DNA of 64,000 bases, from contig JAZGGH010000080.1 of NCBI GenBank assembly GCA_036480335.1, positions 1 to 64,000 of the forward strand, read 5' to 3'. Within the stretch, counting starts at the first letter, position 1; the number at the start of each line of letters is the position of its first letter. Source of the DNA: JAZGER01 sp036480335 (GTDB lineage: Bacteria; Pseudomonadota; Gammaproteobacteria; DSM-19610). The notes below the pieces were generated by a model that did not search any database, had not been told where the DNA came from, and saw only the letters and a list, made by a program, of their open reading frames with translations. This document shows positions 26,733-36,103 of this stretch, one piece after another. A program made the translations under genes and the position numbers.

Positions 26733-26754
26733 GCGGTAAGGATACTACATTATA

Positions 26755-26896
26755 GGGCACCCCTATTAATCGTCTTTTCGCCCGATTTCTGCGTTGGATG
26801 ATTTTTTTGCGATCCTCATAATGCTTATATACTGCGGTTCGCAAAAACCCTCCGCCTTGAACTCAGACGAAAATCCTGATTAATAGAGAGGTGCCC
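26755..26896 (-). repeat. 142-bp intergenic element with terminal inverted repeats (copy A)
   Basis: The ends are GGGCACCCCTATTAATCGTC at the left and the complement of GGGCACCTCTCTATTAATCA at the right. The inside is closely similar, in inverted orientation, to 47577-47715, including TTTTCGTCTGAGTTCAAGGC, GAACCGCAGTATATAA and CATCCAACGCAGAAATCGGG (as read on the minus strand). It lies between mutL and the amidase gene. A short ORF running through it is also readable in copy B but is a by-product of the repeat. Confidence 0.8.
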
Positions 26897-26912
26897 ATTA
26901 CAACGCAGGGTA

Positions 26913-28241
26913 TTAACCGTCAGCCGGAATAGCGAGCCGTTTACCCACCTTGATTTTGTCATTATTCAGACTATTCATACTGCGCAAAATATTCAGGCTA
27001 ACGCCATAGCGATGCGCAATATGGCTCAGGGTATCGCCAGCCTTGATAACGTATTCACGCGGTTGTTGTTTGGCCATCAGGGTTCCTGGCTGCGGATTCG
27101 CATCGAAGTAAGATTTAACACCTTTCAGTATCGCCCCGGCAATTTTCTCCTGGTGACGCGCTGATGTCAGGCGCTTCTCTTCACCAGGATTAGAAATAAA
27201 AGCCGTTTCCACTAGTATCGAAGGAATATCTGGTGATTTCAGCACCACAAATTTCGCTTTTTGTACCGATGGCTTATGCACTTTTCCCAGTTTACTCATT
27301 TCCCTGAGTATACGATTGGCAGCATCCAGACTGAAATCCAGCGTTGCCGTCTGCGCCAGATCAAGCAGCACTTCGGCCAACAGGTCATCTTTGTCATCCA
27401 GACTCACACCTCCCACCAGATCCGCCGCATTCTCTTTCTTTGCCAACCAGCGCGCCATTTCGGATGAAGCGCCGTGTGACGAGAGGATAAAGACCGATGA
27501 GCCACTCGCCTCACTGGTTTTGAATGCATCAGCATGAATGGAAATAAATAGATCTGCATTCTGCTTACGCGCCCTGTTGATGCGTTTACGCAAGCCGAGA
27601 TAATAATCACCATCGCGAATCAATACGGCTCGCATGCCCTTTTCCCGTTCAACCAGTCTGGCAAGCTTCCGAGCAATGGATAACACAACATCCTTTTCAT
27701 GAGTGCCATGCCGCCCTCTGGCACCTGGATCCTCACCACCATGCCCGGCGTCAATAGCAATGATCAGATCGCGTGACAGGAAAGGCGATTGCACAGAAAC
27801 AACCGGATTAATCGAAGCCACCCTGGGTTTTTCTGTGAACAGATCAATCACCAAACGATGGCCATATTGATCATTTGGCCGTAACAGAAAACTTTTTGCC
27901 TTAACGCTATCACTCAGATCAAGTACAACCCTCAGTTCGGCATTATCGCGCTTTGCAGTACGTACCGCCTTGATAACCCCACCCGTTGGCAATGCTTTTT
28001 CCACTCCCGCACTGAACCGCGATTGCGCCATATCGATAACCACACGCTCCGGTTTGTGCAGGTGAAAAATCTGATGGTCCAGAGCACTGTCAACGTCAAA
28101 CACCATGCGGGTACTGTCAGGTGATGTCCATAAACGCACTTTGTTCACCGCATGAATATTTGCTGCTCTGGCTGGCAAAATAGCGACAACCAGACACAAC
28201 AACACTGTCTGCAAAAAGTGGCTTCGGGCACAAAAAATCAT
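26913..28241 (-). CDS. N-acetylmuramoyl-L-alanine amidase (AmiB/AmiC type)
   Basis: Zinc amidase that removes stem peptides from murein and helps daughter cells separate. The 442 residues comprise a signal sequence (LQTVLLCLVVAILPARA), an AMIN domain for septal targeting (VRLWTSPDSTRMVFDV onward), the amidase_3 catalytic domain (IAIDAGHGGEDPGARG, FISIHADAF, LVETAFISNP) and a C-terminal LysM (YVIKAGDTLSHIAHRYG to KVGKRLAIP). Domain order and position before mutL fit AmiB/AmiC of gammaproteobacteria; which of the two cannot be decided. An inserted lipoprotein gene separates it from tsaE. Confidence 0.93.
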   Translation of the reverse strand: MIFCARSHFLQTVLLCLVVAILPARAANIHAVNKVRLWTSPDSTRMVFDVDSALDHQIFHLHKPERVVIDMAQSRFSAGVEKALPTGGVIKAVRTAKRDNAELRVVLDLSDSVKAKSFLLRPNDQYGHRLVIDLFTEKPRVASINPVVSVQSPFLSRDLIIAIDAGHGGEDPGARGRHGTHEKDVVLSIARKLARLVEREKGMRAVLIRDGDYYLGLRKRINRARKQNADLFISIHADAFKTSEASGSSVFILSSHGASSEMARWLAKKENAADLVGGVSLDDKDDLLAEVLLDLAQTATLDFSLDAANRILREMSKLGKVHKPSVQKAKFVVLKSPDIPSILVETAFISNPGEEKRLTSARHQEKIAGAILKGVKSYFDANPQPGTLMAKQQPREYVIKAGDTLSHIAHRYGVSLNILRSMNSLNNDKIKVGKRLAIPADG

Positions 28242-28591
28242 GTGGCTATCTATACAACAAGATCAGACCGATAGCAAGAAAAAACCCTTATTTGTTATAG
28301 AGATAGACACATATTATGCAAAGATTTCTATACTATTATTTTCAATAAATGCAGCAACTTATTGTTTTTATTGTTATTACTTAACCCCCTCTGGGATTAA
28401 GTCGCTTCGGCACTCATCTCTCCGTTAAGTTACATCACAGTAAGCGAAGAGAATCCCATGAAATTCCGTACTCCGTACATAAAGACACAAGAAAAGTAAC
28501 TGTATTAGCTTAGTATTATACGGAGGTCCAAAATCATTCCACTTAAACAGCTTGTATGCTTCCCAAACCAAAGGGCAAAGCTGAATTGATA
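28242..28591. other. 350-bp AT-rich gap, no gene seen
   Basis: The stretch lies between the lipoprotein gene and the amidase gene. Only very short frames are present, such as one of 13 codons at 28458-28499. No repeat or hairpin stands out. It probably contains the promoter of the amidase-mutL unit. Together with 29240-29629 it flanks the odd lipoprotein gene and shares its low GC. Confidence 0.5.
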
Positions 28592-29239
28592 TTACTTTTG
28601 TCCGCTCAAAAACAGTGTTTCCACTAACTCTCTTTGCAAAGAGTCTCCAGAACTATGAATTAATTTGAGCATATTATCTTCAACTGGTATTGATTCCTGC
28701 GTACAACTAAAACTTCTCTTGAGTGTTGATCGTTTAGCTAAAGATTTTCCGATAAGTTTTCCAGATGGAATTTCATAAACATACAGGGTTGCCGATGTTT
28801 TTAAGGCATTATTCCTTGCGTAATAACCACCTCTTGAAGCATAGTGATTTTCACCATCAAAAATCATCAGGTTAGTTATACCTTCACTGATAGCTGGTAA
28901 ATTATTAAGCGTAATATTGGCCCATTTTTGAGCCCCTTCGCTTTCATTAACATAACTGATGGCAGTTCTAGCTAACGGCGTTGCATCAATCCCCATTGCA
29001 TTTAACTGGGAGGCAACATTGGATGCGAATGCCTGATTAAACGTTGCGCCTAACTCGTACGTCTTATTCTTATTGTTGAATATGGTAAACCCCACAAATG
29101 AACAATACAGATCATCACCTAAGGTTGAAACGACCATCGTACTTTTGATTAAAGCTCTGTCATTATCAGCGATGGGCATACTATTTTGCACAACAGCACA
29201 CCCTGATAGCACAAGAGCCAATATAATTAGTTTATACAT
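28592..29239 (-). CDS. Putative lipoprotein of unknown function
   Basis: The 215-residue protein has a lipoprotein signal peptide: MYKLIILALVLSGCAVV with the lipobox LSGC (lipid-modified Cys14). AGGAAA lies upstream of the start codon. The mature part has no motif that I recognise; it contains DDLYCSFVGF, a helical stretch around NQAFASNVASQLNAMGI and a C-terminal RSFSCTQES, with two cysteines that could pair. It breaks the usual tsaE-amidase junction and is flanked on both sides by AT-rich gaps, so it was probably inserted into this conserved block. Function not assigned. Confidence 0.7.
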   Translation of the reverse strand: MYKLIILALVLSGCAVVQNSMPIADNDRALIKSTMVVSTLGDDLYCSFVGFTIFNNKNKTYELGATFNQAFASNVASQLNAMGIDATPLARTAISYVNESEGAQKWANITLNNLPAISEGITNLMIFDGENHYASRGGYYARNNALKTSATLYVYEIPSGKLIGKSLAKRSTLKRSFSCTQESIPVEDNMLKLIHSSGDSLQRELVETLFLSGQK

Positions 29240-29629
29240 TTTAATGTTTCCTAATGTTGGTCATAATTTGCGAACCAGCTCACACCCGTAACTCAGCAGT
29301 TGGCTATTAACACATGCACCTGCTGGACACAGGTCACTTATTGAACGATTCTTAATTAATCTTGGCAAAATGTCAATGCCATTGCTTCATTTATTAGCAA
29401 TAATCAGGGTTCTGATTTTAATTCACTTAACCCAAATAGCTAACCCTAATCCAATCGTTGCATTCTTTTGCAACCTGGTTTTTGTTATTCTTAAAAGCTC
29501 TATGCCATATATCATTGACTTCTCCCATAGGCAGAAAAAGTGCAATCTTGCCTTAACTAAACATAAGAACACCGCATTCTTAATATATAAAAGGCAACTG
29601 CACTTACTGCCACTAAACTGGATATGTAT
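29240..29629. other. 390-bp AT-rich gap, no convincing gene
   Basis: The stretch lies between tsaE and the lipoprotein gene. An 87-codon plus-strand frame at 29370-29633 has no ribosome site, an implausibly hydrophobic and irregular sequence, and runs into tsaE, so it is not called. The promoter of the lipoprotein gene must lie here. Confidence 0.5.
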
Positions 29630-30082
29630 TTAACTTTCTCTCCTTTCATATGATTCTGATAAGCCTCTCGACACTTCGATCTGTCGCCCTTCCTGCTTCA
29701 CAGCCAGTGATACCGTCACTGTCGCTGGCGGTAAAAACCCCACCCCTTTCTCTGGCCATTCAATCAATGCAATCGTCGCTTTATCAAACAGGTCCCGAAT
29801 ACCGAGCCATTCCAGCTCTTCGGGCTCAGTCAGGCGATAGACATCCAGATGATGTACCGTCAGGGCATCTGGATGATAGGTTTCAATCAGAGTATATGTC
29901 GGACTTTTGACTACCCCCTTATAACCCATAGAACGGAGCAAGGCACGCACCAGCGTTGTTTTTCCTGCCCCCAGATCCCCCTGCAAATAAACAATATCGC
30001 CAGGCTGTAGAAGACTTTTCAGGCGTGCTCCGAAGGCACGGGTTGCCGCATCATCGGGCAACCATTCACTGATCGAATGCAT
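29630..30082 (-). CDS. tsaE: tRNA threonylcarbamoyladenosine biosynthesis ATPase TsaE
   Basis: ATPase partner of TsaB-TsaD in making t6A37 in tRNAs that read ANN codons. P-loop GDLGAGKTTLVRALL, then VKSPTYTLIETY and HHLDVYRL, and a C-terminal IEWPEKG are the family motifs. The ATG at 30082 (MHSISEWLPDD, 150 residues) is preferred over a TTG at 30106; either overlaps the nnrD 3' end, so the two are translationally coupled. Confidence 0.94.
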   Translation of the reverse strand: MHSISEWLPDDAATRAFGARLKSLLQPGDIVYLQGDLGAGKTTLVRALLRSMGYKGVVKSPTYTLIETYHPDALTVHHLDVYRLTEPEELEWLGIRDLFDKATIALIEWPEKGVGFLPPATVTVSLAVKQEGRQIEVSRGLSESYERRES

Positions 30083-30881
30083 TGACCATTTCACGCAATT
30101 CTGCAATTAAATCACGTGCCAGCATACCTCTTTCACCACCCTTTTCAGCCGCTCTGTCGCCAGCATGCGCATGAATATAGACCGCGCTACAGGCGGCCTC
30201 GTACAATGTCATGCCCTGGGCAATGAACCCGCCGATAATACCGGCTAGCACATCCCCCATGCCGCCACTGGCCATACCCGGGTTACCCAGATCAAATTTA
30301 CGCACCGGATACTCCATTTCCGCTACCAATGTTCCCATGCCCTTTAACACCACAACGGCATCGTATTGGTTGGCCAGCTCACTCACAGCTCCGGTCCGAT
30401 TTTCCTGCACATCAGACGCTCCGGCATTTAACAGCCGACTCGCCTCACCCGGGTGCGGGGTTAACACCCAATTGCCACGCCTGGCAGCATTCTTTGCCAG
30501 TAAATTCAGCCCATCTGCATCCAGCACCAATGGCAATTCACTTTGCATCACAGCATGGTACAGCGATTCCCCCCAATTACCCTGCCCCAGGCCCGGACCT
30601 GCCACTATCACAGACGCCCGTGACAGCAATGGCTTGAGCTGCTCGGCTGTTTCAACAGCATGGCACATCACTTCCGGCACTGCTGCACCAATATGTGCTG
30701 CATGCCCCGGATCCGTTGCGATACTCACCAGGCCACTACCCACACGTGCCGCAGCCTCAGCAGCCAACTGCACAGAACCCCCCATACCTGCACAGCCACC
30801 AATCACCAACACATGCCCAAATTGGCCTTTGTGTGCCTGACGAGGTCGCCGCTGCGACAATAATGCGGAGGGGGATTTCAT
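30066..30881 (-). CDS. nnrD: ADP-dependent NAD(P)H-hydrate dehydratase, stand-alone
   Basis: Repairs hydrated NAD(P)H using ADP. The 271 residues cover only the ribokinase-like dehydratase domain: GQFGHVLVIGGCAGMGGSVQLA, VIVAGPGLGQG, VLDADGLNLL, VLTPHPGEASRLL and the C-terminal GNPGMASGGMGDVLAGIIGG. In many gammaproteobacteria this domain is fused behind the YjeF_N epimerase in one protein of about 500 residues. Here the epimerase half is missing and queG starts on the other strand just upstream, so it must be encoded elsewhere or be lost. AAGGA precedes the start. Confidence 0.92.
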   Translation of the reverse strand: MKSPSALLSQRRPRQAHKGQFGHVLVIGGCAGMGGSVQLAAEAAARVGSGLVSIATDPGHAAHIGAAVPEVMCHAVETAEQLKPLLSRASVIVAGPGLGQGNWGESLYHAVMQSELPLVLDADGLNLLAKNAARRGNWVLTPHPGEASRLLNAGASDVQENRTGAVSELANQYDAVVVLKGMGTLVAEMEYPVRKFDLGNPGMASGGMGDVLAGIIGGFIAQGMTLYEAACSAVYIHAHAGDRAAEKGGERGMLARDLIAELREMVNAFDQ

Positions 30882-30944
30882 ACTTAAATTCCTTTATCAT
30901 TCAGGCACTGCAACATACCGCCTAAGTTCCAATAACACCAGCCC

Positions 30945-32042
30945 ATGCAAACAGACAATCATCCAGCCAACAAGTCACTTAACCTGCAACAGCTCGACAA
31001 ACTGGCCAAACAAATAAAAACCTGGGCCAGTGAACTGGGCTTTCAGCAGGCAGGAATCACCGATATTGACCTGCAAACAGACGGCACTCATCTGCAGCAC
31101 TGGCTCGACAGGCAGTTTCATGGCGAAATGGAATACATGTCTCGCCATGGCAGTATGCGTGCTCAGCCAGAAGCGTTGGTTCCTGGCACATTGCGGATTA
31201 TTTCGGTGCGTATGGATTACTGGCCACAGGACTCAGGACATGCTGAAACAATTCTGGCAGACAACAGCAAAGCATATGTTTCACGCTACGCACTGGGCCG
31301 GGACTACCATAAAATCATCCGCAAACGCCTGCAAAAACTGGCGACACAAATCCAGCAAGCCATCGGTTCTTTTGGCTATCGGGTATTCACCGACAGCGCC
31401 CCTGTTCTGGAAAGGGCGCTGGCTACCAAAGCCGGACTGGGCTGGATCGGCAAACATACGAACCTGATTAATGAAAATGCCGGTAGCTGGTTCTTCCTGG
31501 GAGAATTATTCACTGACCTGCCATTACCGGTCGACAAACCGGCAACTGCGCACTGCGGCACCTGCAGCCAATGCATCAGCTGCTGCCCAACGGATGCGAT
31601 CATCGCACCCAACCAGCTCGATGCCCGGCGTTGCATTTCCTATTTGACAATTGAATTACGCAGCTCGATTCCGGTCGAATTCCGCAAGGCAATCGGTAAC
31701 CGCATCTATGGTTGCGACGACTGCCAACTGGTCTGCCCCTGGAACCGATTTGCCGAAGCCAGCCAGGAAAATGACTTTTCACCCAGACATCGACTCGATA
31801 GCGCTTCACTGGTCACACTGTTTTTGTGGGATGAAAAAACCTTCCTGAGCAACACAGAAGGCAGCCCAATTCGGCGCATCGGCCATGAGAGCTGGTTGCG
31901 CAATATCGCAGTCGCTCTGGGTAATGCGAACACCTCTGCCGAGATTATTCATGCGCTACAACAACGCAGCCACCATAGCTCTGCAATAGTCAGGGAGCAC
32001 GTAGAATGGGCGCTAAAACAGCATGACACAAAGAACTTATAA
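30945..32042 (+). CDS. queG: Epoxyqueuosine reductase
   Basis: Final step of queuosine synthesis in tRNA: cobalamin- and iron-sulphur-dependent reduction of epoxyqueuosine. The 365-residue protein has the N-terminal cobalamin-binding half (VRMDYWP, YALGRDYHKIIRKRL, FTDSAPVLERALA) and two cysteine clusters for 4Fe-4S centres, CGTCSQCISCCPTDAI and CDDCQLVCPWN, each followed by a lone cysteine or proline. A HEAT-like tail completes the normal length. It is divergent from nnrD and convergent with rsmI, overlapping its end by 6 bp. Confidence 0.95.
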   Translation: MQTDNHPANKSLNLQQLDKLAKQIKTWASELGFQQAGITDIDLQTDGTHLQHWLDRQFHGEMEYMSRHGSMRAQPEALVPGTLRIISVRMDYWPQDSGHAETILADNSKAYVSRYALGRDYHKIIRKRLQKLATQIQQAIGSFGYRVFTDSAPVLERALATKAGLGWIGKHTNLINENAGSWFFLGELFTDLPLPVDKPATAHCGTCSQCISCCPTDAIIAPNQLDARRCISYLTIELRSSIPVEFRKAIGNRIYGCDDCQLVCPWNRFAEASQENDFSPRHRLDSASLVTLFLWDEKTFLSNTEGSPIRRIGHESWLRNIAVALGNANTSAEIIHALQQRSHHSSAIVREHVEWALKQHDTKNL

Positions 32043-32900
32043 AGCTTCTTTCAATGCCAGCGCCCGCTCATAAAATACTCGCCTGCCAACGCCAGTAATC
32101 CTTGAGGCCAGCGATGCAGCCTGCTTTAGAGACAACTCTTCCAACAACGTTAGCAATACTTTCTCATCTTCCACACTTAATTCAGATGAACTGGCCGCAG
32201 GCATACCATGCACCAGCACCACAAACTCCCCTTTTTGTTGATTTTTATCCGCCTGCACCCAGTCGACCAGATCTGCTAGTCGACCACCGTGAATGGTTTC
32301 AAATGTTTTCGTCAATTCACGCGCAATCACCGCCTGGCGGTCAGCACCGAAAGCGCTTGCCATATCTTCAAGAGAGGCGATAATTCGATGGCTTGATTCA
32401 TAAAAAATCAGTGTTCCAGTCTCTGCCTGCAGATCGTCGAAATAGTGTTTTCTTGCGGTTTTCTTTGCCGGTGGAAAGCCTTCAAAAACAAATCGGTCAG
32501 TTGGCAACCCTGCCGCCGAAAGCGCGCAGATAGCGGCACTGACGCCTGGTACAGGAATCACCGGCAACGCATTTTCATGTGCCAGTCGCACCAGATAAAA
32601 CCCCGGATCGCTCATCAAAGGCGTACCCGCATCGGAAATCAAAGCAATCGATCGCCCCTGCCGAATTTTCTCCAGCAATCCCTCGCTGACTGCTTTCTCA
32701 TTATGCTCATGTAACGCCAGCAGAGGTGTCTTCAGGCCGAAATGCTGTAATAATTTTCTGCTGTGACGGGTATCTTCAGCGGCAATACTATCGACAGCAC
32801 CCAACACATCTACGGCTCTGTAGGTAATATCTTCAAGATTACCAATCGGCGTTGCAACAATATATAAACCTGCAGATAAAGACGCTGTCCCATCTTTCAT
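32037..32900 (-). CDS. rsmI: 16S rRNA (cytidine1402-2'-O)-methyltransferase
   Basis: Methylates the ribose of C1402 in the decoding centre using SAM. The 287-residue tetrapyrrole-methylase-fold protein has GLYIVATPIGNLEDITYRA, AEDTRHSRKLL, ISDAGTPLMSDPG and IPGVSAA-like VIPVPGVSAAICALS. GGAGCG lies before the start. It is divergent from lpoA, the classic arrangement. Confidence 0.96.
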   Translation of the reverse strand: MKDGTASLSAGLYIVATPIGNLEDITYRAVDVLGAVDSIAAEDTRHSRKLLQHFGLKTPLLALHEHNEKAVSEGLLEKIRQGRSIALISDAGTPLMSDPGFYLVRLAHENALPVIPVPGVSAAICALSAAGLPTDRFVFEGFPPAKKTARKHYFDDLQAETGTLIFYESSHRIIASLEDMASAFGADRQAVIARELTKTFETIHGGRLADLVDWVQADKNQQKGEFVVLVHGMPAASSSELSVEDEKVLLTLLEELSLKQAASLASRITGVGRRVFYERALALKEAL

Positions 32901-33038
32901 TTAAAGCGCTCCTGAAATATCGCCTGCGGCCAATAACGACAGACTCGAAGGCTGATTAGTCGCATATTTTCACAAAGATCCATAAACTTTCTCCCCACTG
33001 TCGTTTACAATAGCTACATTTCCAATCAGGGAGTTCAT

Positions 33039-34997
33039 GTGTACATGACTCGACAACGGACAACCCCAGCCATTTTATTTCTGATCTTGCCGTTATTCCT
33101 CATGCTTAATGGTTGTAACCAGACGATCAAAAACACCCCTGTAAGGAAAACACTGCAGGATCCGCTCAAATCCAGAGCCGAACAATACGTCCAGGCCAAC
33201 AACTTCCAGGCTGCCGCCCAAGTATACCTGACTGAACAGCCGGGACAGACACCTGACCACCAGGCACAAAGCAAATTATCTGCCGTCGCCTATCTAATCA
33301 GGGGCAGACAGTGGGACAATGCCCGCTCAGTTATCGACAGTATTGATCCTCAAATGCTACAAAATGAGGATGCCAATCGCTATCATCTGGCGCTAGCCAG
33401 AATTGAGCTGGCGCAAAATGAAGCTGAGCTTGCCCTGCAAACACTGCGCAAGGTAACCCAACCCGAACTGTTACCACAGGCTGGATTAAAGTATTACCGG
33501 CTGAATGCTGCTGCCAATCAGGCTGCGGGCAACACAACTACGGCACTGCAGCAGTTAATCTGGCTGGATGGTCTGTTGGCAGACAATGAATTGCGCAGGA
33601 AAAACCATACCACTATCTGGCAGCAACTCTCTTCCCTGCCTGATGACGAACTTAAAACCCTGCGCAGTCAGCATAACCAGAGAGATGCATTCAGTGGCTG
33701 GATTGAACTGGCTTACCAGGCACGCGCCAGCCGTTATAATGCAAGTACCCTACAGGCCTCACTCCAACAGTGGCGTCAGCAGTTCCCGGCTCATGCTGCC
33801 GAAGAAGACATTGCCCCAGAACTCATCAGCCAGGCTCCTGTCAGTTATACTCAGGCCGGTAACATTGCCGTGCTATTACCCATGACGGGAAAAACAGCCC
33901 GCCAGGCCAGCGCCATTCATGATGCCATCATGGCCACACACAAGTTCAGCGGCAACACTCAAACCCAGATAAAAACTTATGACACCAGCGCCACCCTGTC
34001 AATTGAAGAAGTCTATCAGCAGGCTGTTTACGAAGGCGCAGAATTCGTCATTGGTCCTCTGCTAAAAAACAACATCAGCACACTTGTCCAGAGCGGTGTT
34101 GTACAAACCCCGATGCTGGCATTGAACCGGATCGAAGAGACTGTCAGCTTCAGTCAGCCTGTTTACCAGTTCGGCCTCGACCCTGGCAACGAAGCTCGCC
34201 AGACAGCCGAACGTGCCCGTCTTGATGGCCATCAACGTATCGTCGCCCTGGTACCGGACAGCGCATGGGGCGACCGGGTACTGGCTGCCTTTGCTGACTA
34301 TTGGCAAAAGTCTGGGGGTGAACTCATGGGTGTTGATCGCTACCCTGCCCGGACAACAGATTTCTCACAGTACATCAAACGAATTCTAAACCTGGATCGC
34401 AGCAAACAACGCCATCGTAATCTGCAGCATCGCCTGGGTAACAAACTCGAATACCAGGCCAGACGCCGACAGGATGTGGATTCAGTATTCATTGTCGCTT
34501 TTCCCAGAGAAGCCAGACAAATCAAACCGCAACTTGATTACCATCATGCAAGTGACCTGCCAGTGTATGCTACCTCACACGCCTATTCCGGTAGCCCACA
34601 GCCTGGCAAAGACAGGGATTTAAATGGCATTCGCTTCTGTGACAGCCCGTGGATACTGGCTGCAGACATAGATAAAAACATTCAACGCAGACTGACTTCC
34701 AGCTGGGGAAAACGTGCCTATCATTACCAGCGTCTATTTTCACTGGGTGTCGATGCCTACCGACTCATTCCCTGGTTACAGACAATGACAGATTCATTCA
34801 ATAACAGGGATTTTAATGGCGTCACCGGCATTATTACACTTGATGAAAACCGTCATCTGCAGCGACGACTCGATTGCGCCGAATTCAAAAAAGGGCACCC
34901 CCAACTCCTGGGCACTCTACCCATCCCGATTCTGGATTCATCACCAGACGAAACAATGGTGCCAGGTAACAGGCTGCAATGGTCAACTGAACCATGA
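33039..34997 (+). CDS. lpoA: Penicillin-binding protein activator LpoA
   Basis: Outer-membrane lipoprotein that activates PBP1a from the outside. The 652-residue protein has a lipoprotein signal (LFLILPLFLMLNGCNQ, lipobox LNGC), an N-terminal TPR-like helical domain (residues about 50-270) and a C-terminal periplasmic-binding-protein fold (NIAVLLPMTGKTARQASAIHDA, FVIGPLLKNN, ALNRIEE). The start is GTG 33039 or ATG 33045; AGGGAG at 33028-33033 is better spaced for the GTG. Followed by yraN and dolP as in other gammaproteobacteria. Confidence 0.93.
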   Translation: MYMTRQRTTPAILFLILPLFLMLNGCNQTIKNTPVRKTLQDPLKSRAEQYVQANNFQAAAQVYLTEQPGQTPDHQAQSKLSAVAYLIRGRQWDNARSVIDSIDPQMLQNEDANRYHLALARIELAQNEAELALQTLRKVTQPELLPQAGLKYYRLNAAANQAAGNTTTALQQLIWLDGLLADNELRRKNHTTIWQQLSSLPDDELKTLRSQHNQRDAFSGWIELAYQARASRYNASTLQASLQQWRQQFPAHAAEEDIAPELISQAPVSYTQAGNIAVLLPMTGKTARQASAIHDAIMATHKFSGNTQTQIKTYDTSATLSIEEVYQQAVYEGAEFVIGPLLKNNISTLVQSGVVQTPMLALNRIEETVSFSQPVYQFGLDPGNEARQTAERARLDGHQRIVALVPDSAWGDRVLAAFADYWQKSGGELMGVDRYPARTTDFSQYIKRILNLDRSKQRHRNLQHRLGNKLEYQARRRQDVDSVFIVAFPREARQIKPQLDYHHASDLPVYATSHAYSGSPQPGKDRDLNGIRFCDSPWILAADIDKNIQRRLTSSWGKRAYHYQRLFSLGVDAYRLIPWLQTMTDSFNNRDFNGVTGIITLDENRHLQRRLDCAEFKKGHPQLLGTLPIPILDSSPDETMVPGNRLQWSTEP

Positions 34998-35045
34998 CAA
35001 ACATAGTTTAAAGTAATTTTAGCCTTGTCCATGGAGGGACATGAA

Positions 35046-35405
35046 ATGACAACAGTACAAATTGGACAACAAATTGAATCAATTGCCAGCCAGTTTCTGG
35101 AACGTCAGGGATTGATTCTGGTCGAACGTAACTACAGGAGCAAATTGGGTGAAATTGATCTAATCATGCGAGAAAAAAATACGCTTGTGTTTGTCGAAGT
35201 TCGCTATCGAAGCAATACTCGGTTCGGCACCCCGGCAGAAACGGTTACTCACCGCAAACAAAAACGATTAATACTCTGTGCTCAACGTTTTCTACAATCA
35301 CACAGAGTAACAATACCGACAAGATTTGATGTTGTTGCTGTGACGGGCGCAAATCACCAACCACAGATAGAATGGATACCCAATGCTTTCCAGACAGCCT
35401 GGTAG
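35046..35405 (+). CDS. yraN: UPF0102 family protein YraN
   Basis: A small protein of the restriction-endonuclease-like fold. The start ATG 35046 (MTTVQIGQQIESIAS, 119 residues) has GGAGGG 8 bases upstream; the frame is open seven codons further. The core GLILVERNYRSKLGEIDLIMRE followed by LVFVEVRYR contains the nuclease-like E-x-D and V-E-V pattern. No activity is firmly established. Located between lpoA and dolP. Confidence 0.93.
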   Translation: MTTVQIGQQIESIASQFLERQGLILVERNYRSKLGEIDLIMREKNTLVFVEVRYRSNTRFGTPAETVTHRKQKRLILCAQRFLQSHRVTIPTRFDVVAVTGANHQPQIEWIPNAFQTAW

Positions 35406-35460
35406 AATCCGGAACAGAACAAATAACTTGATCAAAATAGCAGTAAGGATATAATTCATT

Positions 35461-36048
35461 ATGCTTAATAAAAGCCTTTTCCTTTTTTTCTTCCTGGGTC
35501 TGACTGTATCCCTGCAGGGCTGTGCACCTGTCATTATCGGTGGCGTTGCAGCAACTACGGCCTCACTTTTACATGATCGGAGAACGACCGGTGCCGTTGT
35601 CGAAGATGAAGCCATTGAACTGCGTATCAAATCAGCATTGTCGAAAGTACCCGGCATGTCTGCACAGACCCATATCAATGTCACCAGCTACAATGGCATA
35701 CTGCTATTAACCGGAGAAGCCCCATCTGAAGCGCTCCGTTCCCGGGCAAATGATATTGCCAAACAGACCCGCAAAGTCAAACGCGTCCATAATGAGATAA
35801 TAATTGCCGCACCCAGTGCCATGATGGCTCGTTCCAGTGACGCGCTACTGACGTCAAAAGTCAAAGCCAGTCTCTTAAAAGTAAAAGTGCCCGGCTTCGA
35901 CCCTACACGAGTAAAAGTTGTAACAGAAAACGGCACCGTCTATTTATTGGGACTCGTAACACGCACAGAAGGCGACGCAGCGACCGATATCGCCAGAAGA
36001 CTGGGTGGCGTTCAACGGGTCGTCAAGCTGTTTGAATATCTGGGTTAA
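35461..36048 (+). CDS. dolP: BON-domain outer-membrane lipoprotein DolP
   Basis: The 195-residue lipoprotein has signal LFLFFFLGLTVSLQGCAPV (lipobox LQGC) and two BON domains (IELRIKSALSKVPGM to VHNEIII, and LLTSKVKASLLKVKVPGF to GVQRVVKLFEYLG). DolP (formerly YraP) supports outer-membrane integrity and the BAM complex. In Escherichia coli diaA lies between yraN and dolP; it is missing here. It ends the lpoA-yraN-dolP run. Confidence 0.9.
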   Translation: MLNKSLFLFFFLGLTVSLQGCAPVIIGGVAATTASLLHDRRTTGAVVEDEAIELRIKSALSKVPGMSAQTHINVTSYNGILLLTGEAPSEALRSRANDIAKQTRKVKRVHNEIIIAAPSAMMARSSDALLTSKVKASLLKVKVPGFDPTRVKVVTENGTVYLLGLVTRTEGDAATDIARRLGGVQRVVKLFEYLG

Positions 36049-36103
36049 TTCCTGATCCCAAAACCCGTTAGCCTCCCAAATATAGAGACTAAATTATTGG
36101 CAG

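Noticed and set aside
29370..29633. 87-codon plus-strand ORF in the tsaE-lipoprotein gap
   Set aside because: No ribosome site, odd composition, and it runs into the tsaE end.
36067..36078. GTTAGCCTCCC after dolP, identical to the bases following the first attC core
   Set aside because: There is no palindromic partner or inverse core nearby; a short match by chance.
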